21,525 nt of DNA from assembly GCA_041584055.1 (NCBI GenBank), contig JBFHER010000034.1, positions 1 through 21,525 of the forward strand, given 5' to 3'. The translations under genes and the position numbers were made by a program. Position 1 is the first letter of the stretch, and each line of letters opens with the position of its first letter. The stretch is from JBFHER01 sp041584055 (GTDB lineage: Bacteria > Bacteroidota > Bacteroidia > Bacteroidales > UBA5342). This document shows positions 7,961-16,925 of this stretch, one piece after another. A model generated the notes under the pieces. It searched no databases and was not told where the DNA came from. It saw only the letters and a list, made by a program, of their open reading frames with translations.

Positions 7961-9631
7961 TTAAAATGGTCTAAATTGAATATAATCCATGTAAATCCGA
8001 CAAGGCGTTACAGACTTAAAGCTAATTGTATGTTCCCGGTATCCACCAAGGAATACGTTTCCCTGGTCGAAAGTGCTATAACCTGTTGAATTGGGTGATT
8101 TTGAAGCCAGATTAACGGTATTTCCTACCTTAACGCCATCCACATAAACATCAAACAAGCCATAAGAATCATCCACTTTTAATTTGAAACGTAAAGTATA
8201 ATTGCCCTGCATAAGAGCAGTGGTAAGGTATGAAAGTGTAAAACTACCACCGGCAAAAGAAATGTAATCATTGCTGTTGGCACCAATGGATTCCTCTGTC
8301 CAAAAATATCTTATGTAGTTGACATCACCTTCAAATACGAAGCGCTCTAAGTCCTCCTGGTATAGGAAATAGGAACGGTTTGAAATATTTTGATAATAGG
8401 AGTTAATGATCGGATCTTCCCTGAATTGATAAGTGCTTGTTACGGGTTTGATACTGGAATCTACTTCCATCACATAATTGATAAAATGCACCACCCCGCT
8501 AATGGTTGGCATATTGCTTATGTCCTCATATATAGAGATATGATCCACAGGAACTGCGACATAACCGACCGTATCTGCCTCGTATATAGTATCATATATT
8601 GCAAAAGCGGTATTAATACCTACCTGTTCTAAAAGCCCATCTCTCAGACTTAGCGTCTCATCAAGCGTCACCTGAAGCGGATAATAAGCAAGTGTGTTAT
8701 AATTTCTTTTAGTAATTCTGCTAAGTTCTGTGGTTCCTTCACTTGTACTTGAGCTTGTCTGGGTTAAATTTGAAAATGACAGGCGTTCGGGTAAAACATG
8801 ATACCCCACAAACTGATATAATGGATTGTCCGGATTGCTGTAATCCAGATTGTTAGGAGATACATGCTGTTTCAAATCATCCAGAGAATAAATATCCTTT
8901 TGTGTGAATACGGCATCAGACTCAACGAACATTGTGAAAGGATTGATGCGTGTATCAATTGCCTGCAAGGTATCGTACAACCCCGTTAATTTAAGCGCCT
9001 CCACAAAAATGCTGTATTCTGTTGCTTGTTCCAGCCATTCACAACTGGTATAAGTTATTGGCAGAAGCACTTTATCTATCAAATGAATGACACCGTTGCT
9101 TTTTTCGATATTCGCACTTTTCACCGTTGCAGACTCGTCAATGAGATAACCCACAGTTCCACCCATTTCCAAAAATCTGATTACGTGAAACGCACCGTTC
9201 AAGGAGCTATCCCCGATGGCACCGTTCACAAAATTCTTTTTAAGTATCTTTCGAACCAGTAGGTGATGCGTGGCTAAATTCCAGCAATCATTCGATTTTG
9301 ACAATAAAGCATCCAACGTTGTATTATTTTCGTTGAGATAAGCTTCTACAGCAGCATTATCCGGCAAAAAGAGCGTGTAACCACGATTTGTACCTTCGGG
9401 GCTATTATGGTTAAAAGCACTGTAAATATCTTTTAAACTTTGTTCTGTGCCTTCAATAATTGCAGCATCTACAATCTGCCTGAACAGACTGTAATTTTCA
9501 TTTTCTTCAAGAAAATTATAAAGTGTTGAGTAATCATCTTTGTAATTTCCCTTCAATATTTCTTCCTGACAAGAAATAAGAAACAACATTGAAACTAAAA
9601 AGATGGAACTCAATAATACATTTAACCTCAT
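7961..9631 (-). CDS. Two-FAS1-domain lipoprotein with C-terminal carbohydrate-binding-like beta-sandwich
   Basis: The product is 556 residues from the ATG at 9631. A TTG three codons upstream at 9640 extends the frame, but ATG gives a normal signal, MRLNVLLSSIF, with lipobox LISC (cysteine 21) followed by QEE. FAS1 domain 1 covers about 36-190 (GYTLFLPDNAAVEAYL at 84-99, then SNGVIHLIDKVLLP at 178-191). Domain 2 covers about 196-390 (PFTMFVESDAVF at 231-242, QFVGYHVLPERL, then SGVVHFINYVMEV). Residues about 395-556 form a predicted jelly-roll: GNYTLRFKLKV, FDVYVDGVKVG and an end of IYMDYIQFRPF. This resembles CBM6/35-type or galactose-binding-like modules, although the assignment to a family is inference. 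The gene lies 30 nt after the first SusD and 14 nt before a second FAS1 gene, so it is probably an accessory surface-binding subunit of the upstream SusCD complex. Confidence 0.87.
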   Translation of the reverse strand: MRLNVLLSSIFLVSMLFLISCQEEILKGNYKDDYSTLYNFLEENENYSLFRQIVDAAIIEGTEQSLKDIYSAFNHNSPEGTNRGYTLFLPDNAAVEAYLNENNTTLDALLSKSNDCWNLATHHLLVRKILKKNFVNGAIGDSSLNGAFHVIRFLEMGGTVGYLIDESATVKSANIEKSNGVIHLIDKVLLPITYTSCEWLEQATEYSIFVEALKLTGLYDTLQAIDTRINPFTMFVESDAVFTQKDIYSLDDLKQHVSPNNLDYSNPDNPLYQFVGYHVLPERLSFSNLTQTSSSTSEGTTELSRITKRNYNTLAYYPLQVTLDETLSLRDGLLEQVGINTAFAIYDTIYEADTVGYVAVPVDHISIYEDISNMPTISGVVHFINYVMEVDSSIKPVTSTYQFREDPIINSYYQNISNRSYFLYQEDLERFVFEGDVNYIRYFWTEESIGANSNDYISFAGGSFTLSYLTTALMQGNYTLRFKLKVDDSYGLFDVYVDGVKVGNTVNLASKSPNSTGYSTFDQGNVFLGGYREHTISFKSVTPCRIYMDYIQFRPF

Positions 9632-9661
9632 GACAAACAATTTTTGGTTTCAAACTACAAC

Positions 9662-11221
9662 TTACTCAAACCCTTCGTAATAAGGATTCTGCACCATGTT
9701 TGGATTCATATTCATTTCGTCTTGATGAACAGGCAGGTACCAACTATTTTCATCCGATAATTTAGAAGCAATTATCAGTCGTTCTGAAGTTGTATAGTTG
9801 GCCGTTATGAACTCAATAAACTTGGCTTTGTTGGCAGGATAATCTCTGCGTGCAAAACGCAAAAGATCAAACCACCTTTTTCCTTCATACGCAAGTTCAA
9901 TGGCACGTTCATTTAATATGGTCAATTCCGCTTGCGACTGTGTTTCTCCAAAACTGTTCTTATCGTACACTGTCACATTTGCGCGCAAACGAACCGTATT
10001 AACGATGTCCATAGCGCCATCCAGATCTCCTTTCTGACAAAGGGCCTCCGCTTTCATCAACATCAGATCAGTAAAACGATAAACAATAAAATTAGCAGAA
10101 CCGCTATTGACTCCAGAACGAACTGTTCCAAATTTAATTCCGTCCTGTGTAAGAGACGCCGGGCTTACCCCTGTGTATTTATAAATATTATAATAGCTGC
10201 TGGATCCTTCCCTCACAATTGAGCCTTCAGCACGGGTTTTCTCCAATGAACGTTCATTCCCAACACCAACAAATAGCTCTTCGGCAAAAGGACTCACATT
10301 GAGATAGTTATTTCCTAAACTACTATTTACGGTTAGACTAAACATTTTGTTACTGCGACTAAATGCCAAATCATATTGTAATTCAAATATTCCTTCCAAA
10401 GAATTACCATAACTAAACATGCCAAACCAACCGCTGTTGGATACATACAAATACTTCAGTGAATTTTCAATTTTATTTACATATTCGATGGTCATGTCAT
10501 AGTCGAAATTCCATAATGCAATATCCGCTAACAAGGCATAACCTGCATATCGGTTCATGCGTCCCTTTGTAGAAATTTCATCATCGTAGAAATCGGCCAT
10601 ATTTTCCACCAGACGATCTGTGTGAAGGTCCTTAATTATATTTGAAAGAATTACCTCTCCATTTGTTTTTTTCGGATACAGATCAATCAAGTCTGTTTCA
10701 GAAGGTTCCGTCACATAAGGTACATCTTTGAAAATGCGTACCAAATAAAAATAAACAAGTGAGCGTAAAGCCGTAGCCTCAGAGATATAAGCATTCATAT
10801 AATACTCTGAAAAGGTTTCATCTCTTTCATGTATCACCGGTGCATACTTTATAACATGATTACAATAATTGATAACTTTATAAAATCGTTCCCATTTTGC
10901 AAAATTATTTTCTGGTAATATGTCCACCGTTCTTACATCCCTTATATTGTCATTACTGTAATAACTACCTGGATTACATTTATCTACATTGTACCCTGAA
11001 ATTAACATATCAGCACGTACTTCGCCATTGAGAAACAAGTGAGCATCTAAATCGGCCATTGCAGAATATGCTCCAATCATCACACGTTCCAGATCTTCTT
11101 TGCTTCGCCAATACTCTTCGCTAACCAGGCCATCTAGAGGATACAGGTCTAAATAATCTGAACAGGAACCCAACATCAGCAGGGGCAGCAAGAGAATTAA
11201 TATTTTACCTCTATATTTCAT
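9662..11221 (-). CDS. SusD/RagB-family surface lipoprotein (first pair)
   Basis: This 519-residue protein has ordinary length for the family. The lipoprotein signal ends LMLGSC (cysteine 20) and is followed by SDYLDLYPLDG, the standard SusD N-terminal opening. Helical SusD/TPR-like signatures appear at SKEDLERVMIGAYSAM (40-55), at GEVRADMLI (66-74) and at 147-170, ending RIFKDVPYV. The C-terminal RagB/SusD signature is LNERAIELAYEGKRWFDLLR (436-455), then DENSWYLPVHQDE and the tail NPNMVQNPYYEGF. It should act as the outward-facing ligand-binding lid over the SusC encoded 24 nt upstream. It differs clearly from the other SusD in this window (no long insert, complete tail), so the two pairs do not look like a recent duplication. 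The ligand is unknown. Confidence 0.96.
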   Translation of the reverse strand: MKYRGKILILLLPLLMLGSCSDYLDLYPLDGLVSEEYWRSKEDLERVMIGAYSAMADLDAHLFLNGEVRADMLISGYNVDKCNPGSYYSNDNIRDVRTVDILPENNFAKWERFYKVINYCNHVIKYAPVIHERDETFSEYYMNAYISEATALRSLVYFYLVRIFKDVPYVTEPSETDLIDLYPKKTNGEVILSNIIKDLHTDRLVENMADFYDDEISTKGRMNRYAGYALLADIALWNFDYDMTIEYVNKIENSLKYLYVSNSGWFGMFSYGNSLEGIFELQYDLAFSRSNKMFSLTVNSSLGNNYLNVSPFAEELFVGVGNERSLEKTRAEGSIVREGSSSYYNIYKYTGVSPASLTQDGIKFGTVRSGVNSGSANFIVYRFTDLMLMKAEALCQKGDLDGAMDIVNTVRLRANVTVYDKNSFGETQSQAELTILNERAIELAYEGKRWFDLLRFARRDYPANKAKFIEFITANYTTSERLIIASKLSDENSWYLPVHQDEMNMNPNMVQNPYYEGFE

Positions 11222-11245
11222 ACATTCTATCTTATTGATTTCAAA

Positions 11246-14200
11246 TTACAAGGTTACCGTTAAAAGGACAGAAAAACTTCTTGCAGGAGGCGTCCTTCCG
11301 TTATCTTCTGCTACCCAAAAAGGATCTTGCAGTTTTGTATTAATTTCAGGATTCTGGCCGCTATAATTGGTCCATGTAAAAATTTTACGTCCGGTTAAAG
11401 AGATCCGTAAATCTGAAACCCCGATTTTTTTCTTCAACTGGTTGCTGATGTTATAACTCAATGTTAATGAGTTAAACTTCAAATAACTCCCATCTTCAAC
11501 ATAACGATCTGATCCCACGCTATTGAACTGATGTCCGGAATACGCTCTTGGAATCATGCCCTCAAAGTCATCTCCCTCTTTTCTCCAGCGGTAAAGTGTT
11601 GCTTTACTTTGATTTGATTTGTCATTCATACTTTCTGTTTCCAGGGCAATCATATTAACAACGCTAAAGCCTGTTCGGAAAACAAAATTCGAGATCAGTG
11701 AAAAGTTTTTGTATTTCGCTGTTCCTCCAAATCCACCATGCAATTTAGGATTTGAATCACCAAGATATACAGCATCGTTGATATTAATTACACCATCGTA
11801 ATTTATATCCTGATAAATCGCATCTCCTCCTTTGAATCTGTCTCCATCCTGATATACCATGTAAACAGGGTTTCCATACACATCCACCTTCGTACTCCCA
11901 TCTGCATTTTTTGCGACAGCATCTGCATCACTTGAGTATACTCCCAGGTACTTTAAACCGAAGATGGAGCCAATTGGAGACCCCAATTGTGTTTTTAAAG
12001 GATAGGTTTTATTTGCCAGAGAGTTGCCATTTTTCTGGGTGCCTTGATTGGGTGGCAATTCTTCAAACCAGTTCCGGTTATTGTTCAGGTTTGCGTACAA
12101 CAAAAGGGAAAACTCCTTGGTTTTCAAAACATCCTTTACCCTTAATGTCACATCGTATCCTTCGTTTCTAATCTCACCTCCGTTGTATGCCACTAACGAT
12201 GAATAGCCAGAAGACGTGGGAATGCCGTAAGAAGACCAGGCAACATCATAGGTTTTCTTACTGTAATATTCAAGCACCAGGGTCAGTTTATTGTTTTTGA
12301 GCAATCCAAGATCCAGGGATGAACTTATCTCATCTTTGGTCTCCCATTTCAAGCCATCCAACTGGGCTTGTGTAGGAACGACAGATACATCGTACATGTA
12401 CTGTCCACCTTCATCATAGATCCCATGCCTGGAATAAGCTCCAACTGCACTGGGAATATTTCCGGCACGTCCCCAACTCAAACTGAAATTTGCTCTGTCG
12501 ATGAATGACAGTCCCTTCATAAACGGTTCATCTTTCAAACGCCACTTAACACCAACACTAGGAAAGATCCCCCAGGGTTTGTCTTTTCCGAAACGAGAAA
12601 AGGCATCGCCTCTAATGTTCGAGGTTATCACATATTTGTCTTTGTAGTTGTACGAGACTCTGGCTAACATCCCCAAGGTGTGCACCTCTGATTTAGAGGA
12701 ACTAATGCCAGCAAACACTGCATTTGACGCAGGGTCTGTAACCAAATTACTAATATTTAATGCTGTACTTGTGGTTGTATTTTCACTCGCTGTTTGATAG
12801 GTTTCCCACATCAATGAACCCTGTAACTCGTGATCGTTGTGTTTGGGAGGCGTGAACATCAGCATGGAACGGGTTGTGATGGAGCTGTTAATTTTATTTC
12901 CTTCCTGTGCACTGTTGTTTTTTGTATCGTTCCATTGTGCTCCTATTGCATCCTGCGGCAAAAACACAGAAGCCTTGGATCCCTGGTTCATCAATGATAC
13001 CGTTTCCTGGAATCTCACATGTCTGCCAAGTTTTAAATCAAGTATGAAATCGGAGTTCAACCTGTTGGAAACCACATCACTCTGGCTAAGGTTTACCACC
13101 GCAACCGGATTAAAATATGTGACTCCATTTCCCTGGTAATTTGTGATGGGTGTAAAATACTCATTGCTCGGATTGCCTACTGCATCATATTCATAGACTG
13201 ACATGTTAGGTGCTTTGATGTATGCCTGCCCCAAAGCATTTCCCCAGTTTCCTTCCACTGTACTGTTCAGGTAAGAGAAACGAGTTGTGAGTTTTATATT
13301 TTTTGATAAAACATATTGCAGGTTTACCCTGGCATTCAGCTTTTTAAGGCCTTCGTTAATAACCATTCCCCTCTGGTTATCTGTATTGACCGAAATATAA
13401 TAGTTGGTATTGTCTCCTCCTCCCTCTACTTTTAATGTAAGTTCATCAGATCTTCCGTTTTGGGTGATCTCATCATACCAGTTCGTATTCTGGCTGTAAT
13501 TATAAAAATCAAAATACTTCGGATTGTATGCAATCTCATCCGGAATAACATAAAAAGGCGAATTATTAAACAATTGTTCCTGTTGCATCATGATGTATTC
13601 ATCGCCCGACAACATTGGCATCTGTTTTGGCAGTTGATCCAGTGTATATTTATAGGTACTTGAAAACCTCGTTTTCCCTTTGCGTCCCTGGTGGGTATCA
13701 ATCTCTATGACACCGTTGGCACCCCGTGCCCCCCAAATAGCGGCTTCAGTCGCATCTTTCAAGACCCTTATTTCTTTTATATCCTGAGTAGGGACACTCA
13801 ATAAGGCGCTCAAATCCTCTACATCTGCTGTGGCAAAGTCAAAATCATCGGCATAGGTGTCCTGCGCAATCCCGTCTACAACGATAAGTGGTGTTGCATC
13901 CCCAATTGTTGATAAACCCCGAATAACGATGTTGGCACTTTCACCTGGCGTTCCTGATGAAATAATATCAAGTCCGGCCACCTGCCCTTGCATCGCATCA
14001 CTGACATCATTCATGGCCACACCTTCCATGGACGACATATCCACAACAGCCACAGCACCAACCCTGTTCTTATCAGAAATACCTCCCAAGCTATTGTTTG
14101 TGATTCTTTCAGCCACAACGTCGATGGCAGCCAGGTTCGTGGCATCCGTTTGCAATTTAACATCTATTGTGCTTCTGTTATTGATGTCAATCACGATGGT

Positions 14201-14443
14201 TTTGTACCCAATAAAACTAACCTGTATCCGAGAACTGCCACTTCCGACTTGTAGCACATAGTTTCCATTGAAATCTGAAATTGTTCCATTTATAAAACGA
14301 TCATCATCATTAATTTCAACAACTGTAGCTCCAATAAGAGCTAAATCGCTTTCATCTTTAATATTGCCCCTTACAACGAAATCCTGGGCGGCAACATCAA
14401 GAAAGCCAACTATAATTAATAAAACCGTATAATACCTTAACAT
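11246..14443 (-). CDS. SusC/RagA-family TonB-dependent outer-membrane transporter (first pair)
   Basis: This 1065-residue protein has a signal peptide (1-20, ending DVAAQ). A carboxypeptidase-regulatory-like domain (about 22-98) keeps the canonical VSFIGYKTI. A TonB-box-like IDVVAERI follows at 107-114. The plug (about 128-250) carries VIRGLSTIGDATPLIVVDGI (173-192) and IWGARGANGVIEIDT (236-250). A C-terminal barrel follows, with a calcium-loop-like DINYDGVININDAVYLGD near 877-894. The end reads PPARSFSVLLTVTL, with a terminal hydrophobic residue as in barrel proteins. Together with the SusD encoded 24 nt downstream it should form a TonB-powered uptake complex. The plug has tryptophan in AIWG where most members have tyrosine. 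No STN domain is present, so regulation by an anti-sigma partner is unlikely. It follows the four-FAS1 lipoprotein gene by 25 nt. Confidence 0.96.
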   Translation of the reverse strand: MLRYYTVLLIIVGFLDVAAQDFVVRGNIKDESDLALIGATVVEINDDDRFINGTISDFNGNYVLQVGSGSSRIQVSFIGYKTIVIDINNRSTIDVKLQTDATNLAAIDVVAERITNNSLGGISDKNRVGAVAVVDMSSMEGVAMNDVSDAMQGQVAGLDIISSGTPGESANIVIRGLSTIGDATPLIVVDGIAQDTYADDFDFATADVEDLSALLSVPTQDIKEIRVLKDATEAAIWGARGANGVIEIDTHQGRKGKTRFSSTYKYTLDQLPKQMPMLSGDEYIMMQQEQLFNNSPFYVIPDEIAYNPKYFDFYNYSQNTNWYDEITQNGRSDELTLKVEGGGDNTNYYISVNTDNQRGMVINEGLKKLNARVNLQYVLSKNIKLTTRFSYLNSTVEGNWGNALGQAYIKAPNMSVYEYDAVGNPSNEYFTPITNYQGNGVTYFNPVAVVNLSQSDVVSNRLNSDFILDLKLGRHVRFQETVSLMNQGSKASVFLPQDAIGAQWNDTKNNSAQEGNKINSSITTRSMLMFTPPKHNDHELQGSLMWETYQTASENTTTSTALNISNLVTDPASNAVFAGISSSKSEVHTLGMLARVSYNYKDKYVITSNIRGDAFSRFGKDKPWGIFPSVGVKWRLKDEPFMKGLSFIDRANFSLSWGRAGNIPSAVGAYSRHGIYDEGGQYMYDVSVVPTQAQLDGLKWETKDEISSSLDLGLLKNNKLTLVLEYYSKKTYDVAWSSYGIPTSSGYSSLVAYNGGEIRNEGYDVTLRVKDVLKTKEFSLLLYANLNNNRNWFEELPPNQGTQKNGNSLANKTYPLKTQLGSPIGSIFGLKYLGVYSSDADAVAKNADGSTKVDVYGNPVYMVYQDGDRFKGGDAIYQDINYDGVININDAVYLGDSNPKLHGGFGGTAKYKNFSLISNFVFRTGFSVVNMIALETESMNDKSNQSKATLYRWRKEGDDFEGMIPRAYSGHQFNSVGSDRYVEDGSYLKFNSLTLSYNISNQLKKKIGVSDLRISLTGRKIFTWTNYSGQNPEINTKLQDPFWVAEDNGRTPPARSFSVLLTVTL

Positions 14444-14468
14444 AGTTTTTTTATTATCTGATCTTGAA

Positions 14469-16883
14469 TTATTCTAAAACTTTTTCGGGTTGAATGACAA
14501 CATCGATGGGTTGCACAATCGAAGCAATTCCGGCAAAAACTTTATTGGTATAGGTGTTTCCGTCGTTTTCATTACCATTGTCCCATCCAAGAAACATTTT
14601 ATTTGTAAACCCGTTTTCAATGACAGTATAGTATTCCTCTCCGGTGTTACTCAAAATACTCAGCGCATCAGAAGCATCACTGCTTAGTGTTAAGCGCTTC
14701 CCGTTTTTCGTGTAATATTTGGTTGGGAGGGGATTTTTATTAATGTTATCGGTAAAGGCATTCACACCCAGCACAAAGTGTGCTTCCAACAGTTCTTTAA
14801 GTTTATCATCTGGCAGGGTATCCACCTGTGCAGAGTCCAATGCTGCTGCACTGGGTAGGAAGAGCGTCAAAACCTCTCCTTCATCCAACATTGCCAGTTT
14901 GTCAGAATCATCAATCATACCAACACGTTTCATAAGAGACAAAAACCTTTCCCCTCCTAAATTACGGATTGCCTGAGCTGAAAATGTTATATTTGAAAAT
15001 CTCAACCAGCCATCAATGCTATAGGTGCTCCCATTTTTGGGTGCTGAGCCATAGGATCCATAATCTTCTTCCAACTTTTCATCAAGTGTTAATGTAAGCT
15101 CATCGCCCCCATTGTAACCAGCGGTTGATTTTACGCCACCCGAGACGGTATTCTGTTCGTTATCAATCACAATGTATTGTCCGGACAGGTTACGAAGAAA
15201 CTCTTTTCGGCAATTGCCGTTGATTTTTCCAATGCCAATGTGTCCATATACGAAGCCTTGCAAAGAGAAATTATCCACAGTTGAACGGCGGGGCAAAGTC
15301 AGAAACTCTTCTCCATTTTTATCATAGACCCTGAATCGACTTACACTTGGCGTACTAGAATAACTATTATAGACCCCATCCACAAAAAGCGTTGAGTCTG
15401 TGTCAAAAACGAGATCGGGGATGACAAAAAGGGTATAATCCACCGTTGGGACCTGTAGTATTTCTGTGGCGGTTGAAGCATATAAAGCCCAGTAAAAAGA
15501 ATAATAAGAGCGACGCAGCAATACTGGTGCAACCACTGAATTCAGTATTTGAGGCATTACAACTTTATCCAAACCCACAAATGTTACATTGCTGCCAAAT
15601 TCTTTCTCCACAATACCGATATCAGAAATATCCACTCTGTTTCCGTTGTTGTTGATTATTGATCCATTAAGACCTGCATTGGAAGGATAGTAAGGTGCCC
15701 ATTTTATCATATGACTATTTATGATAACCCGTTTTACATCTGCCGGAACCTGAGATAAATTGCGGTAATAATTTACATCGTTTTTTGTCAACACCTCAGA
15801 CACAAAAGAATTAAAAGCAGCGTCTGTGGGTGCAAACAAGCCATTATGGACAACTAAATTCAGGGGCAAACTAGAGCCAGTTGCATTTTCACTGTAAATA
15901 TTAAAAGCCAGCCCGGGGTACTTCAGATCATACAACATATCAATTTCAAGACCTTCAGAGGCACCAGGTTGATCATAGGTTGCTTCTTCATTAAAAGTAA
16001 GGGTGCCAAATTCATTGATCATATCACCGAACAGTGTATAACTGGGTCTGTCAGGATCGTTATTAAACAGATGTTGATAGCCACTTTGCATTGGTTCCAC
16101 AACCTCATCTACTATATAAACATAGCCATTTTCTGCAGAATAAGATTCAACAAGCTCATCCTCATCATTGGTTTTTGATATCAGCTTAGCGCCACCAAAA
16201 TAGACTTCAGCCGGCTCAAAATCTCTGTCAAAGTAATATTGAAAATCTGATCCGGAAATACCGAGGTAATTTAAATGCTCCGCGTAAAACAAGGCCACGT
16301 ACTTATTGTATGCGGAATATACTTTCCGTTCAGCATTCCCTTTGGAGTTAATTGATTTTATCACGCCGTCAGCATCCTCGTTAACCTTTATCTTAAGATT
16401 TTCAGGCTGATTAAATGTTTCCCGTTTAAAACAGGAGTAAGCAGGATCGTCGGCATCATCCGCAATCCAACCACCCAGGTCCAGTGTACGCAATTGCTTT
16501 TTGGAATAAGGCATCAGTATGATGTGAAACTCCACCATATTTTTGAGCGTCACACTATCTATATCATCGATGGAATTGTATTCCGGATGATTGGCGAAGT
16601 ATGCTTCGAATGCTGCATTCGAGGGTGCCATAACAGTATACAATCCACTTGAATTGATAACCTCATGGAGACCTGTTTTTTCCAGACATTGAGCAAAGGT
16701 CGAGAGTTCGGGTATTCCTTTAGCTACATCATATACCTTACCATCCAGCCATTCGGGGAATTGATATTTTGGATTCTTATCCATCGCATCCTCACACCCA
16801 AAAGTAAAAGGAAGAATCAATACAATGAGATAAATAAAATAGTATCTTGAAACATGCTTAGCACCAATCATATTTTTATACAT
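14469..16883 (-). CDS. Large lipoprotein with four FAS1-like domains, first gene of the operon
   Basis: The 804-residue product has a lipoprotein signal with lipobox FTFGC (cysteine 30) followed by EDAMD. The ATG at 16871 (residue 5) is an equally good start, gives a more usual signal length, and leaves about 20 nt between the predicted promoter and the start. Four FAS1-like units can be seen from their core strand: GLYTVMAPSNAAF (about 80-92), GLFAPTDAAFNSF (about 346-358), YTLFVIPDLVFD (about 481-492) and LTLFLPSAAALDSA (about 669-682). Each is preceded by helical segments, and units 1 and 2 are closed by strands such as YVYIVDEVVEP and VTFVGLDKVVMP. Unit 3 is the least regular and has an insertion rich in G, S and N. 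FAS1 modules mediate adhesion or bind glycans and proteins; no enzyme motif is visible. Leading the operon 25 nt before SusC, it probably works with that transporter as a surface binding protein. Confidence 0.87.
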   Translation of the reverse strand: MYKNMIGAKHVSRYYFIYLIVLILPFTFGCEDAMDKNPKYQFPEWLDGKVYDVAKGIPELSTFAQCLEKTGLHEVINSSGLYTVMAPSNAAFEAYFANHPEYNSIDDIDSVTLKNMVEFHIILMPYSKKQLRTLDLGGWIADDADDPAYSCFKRETFNQPENLKIKVNEDADGVIKSINSKGNAERKVYSAYNKYVALFYAEHLNYLGISGSDFQYYFDRDFEPAEVYFGGAKLISKTNDEDELVESYSAENGYVYIVDEVVEPMQSGYQHLFNNDPDRPSYTLFGDMINEFGTLTFNEEATYDQPGASEGLEIDMLYDLKYPGLAFNIYSENATGSSLPLNLVVHNGLFAPTDAAFNSFVSEVLTKNDVNYYRNLSQVPADVKRVIINSHMIKWAPYYPSNAGLNGSIINNNGNRVDISDIGIVEKEFGSNVTFVGLDKVVMPQILNSVVAPVLLRRSYYSFYWALYASTATEILQVPTVDYTLFVIPDLVFDTDSTLFVDGVYNSYSSTPSVSRFRVYDKNGEEFLTLPRRSTVDNFSLQGFVYGHIGIGKINGNCRKEFLRNLSGQYIVIDNEQNTVSGGVKSTAGYNGGDELTLTLDEKLEEDYGSYGSAPKNGSTYSIDGWLRFSNITFSAQAIRNLGGERFLSLMKRVGMIDDSDKLAMLDEGEVLTLFLPSAAALDSAQVDTLPDDKLKELLEAHFVLGVNAFTDNINKNPLPTKYYTKNGKRLTLSSDASDALSILSNTGEEYYTVIENGFTNKMFLGWDNGNENDGNTYTNKVFAGIASIVQPIDVVIQPEKVLE

Positions 16884-16895
16884 TTTTTAACGAAA

Positions 16896-16903
16896 CAAAA
16901 GTA
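16896..16903 (-). promoter_or_regulatory. Candidate -7 promoter element for the minus-strand operon
   Basis: On the minus strand this octamer reads TACTTTTG, a perfect match to the Bacteroidetes sigma-70-type -7 consensus TAnnTTTG. Transcription would begin near 16891, about 8 nt before the ATG at 16883 or about 20 nt before the ATG at 16871. There is no clear TTG/TTTG element at -33, which would fit a promoter that depends on an activator. The match is short and could be chance. Confidence 0.4.
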
Positions 16904-16925
16904 ATTTTTTATAGTGGTTTAGTCG

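Noticed and set aside
9632..9640. TTG start three codons upstream for the two-FAS1 lipoprotein
   Set aside because: ATG at 9631 gives a standard lipoprotein signal directly; the TTG adds only MFV.
13857..14261. A 134-codon plus-strand frame opposite the first SusC
   Set aside because: It is antisense to the well-supported plug and N-terminal domain of SusC; its S/T/P-rich translation is typical of a shadow frame.
1202..14443. The two SusCD pairs as a recent tandem duplication
   Set aside because: The SusC proteins differ in the FxGY and plug motifs and the SusD proteins differ in length, insertion and C-terminal tail; no long nucleotide similarity was apparent on reading.
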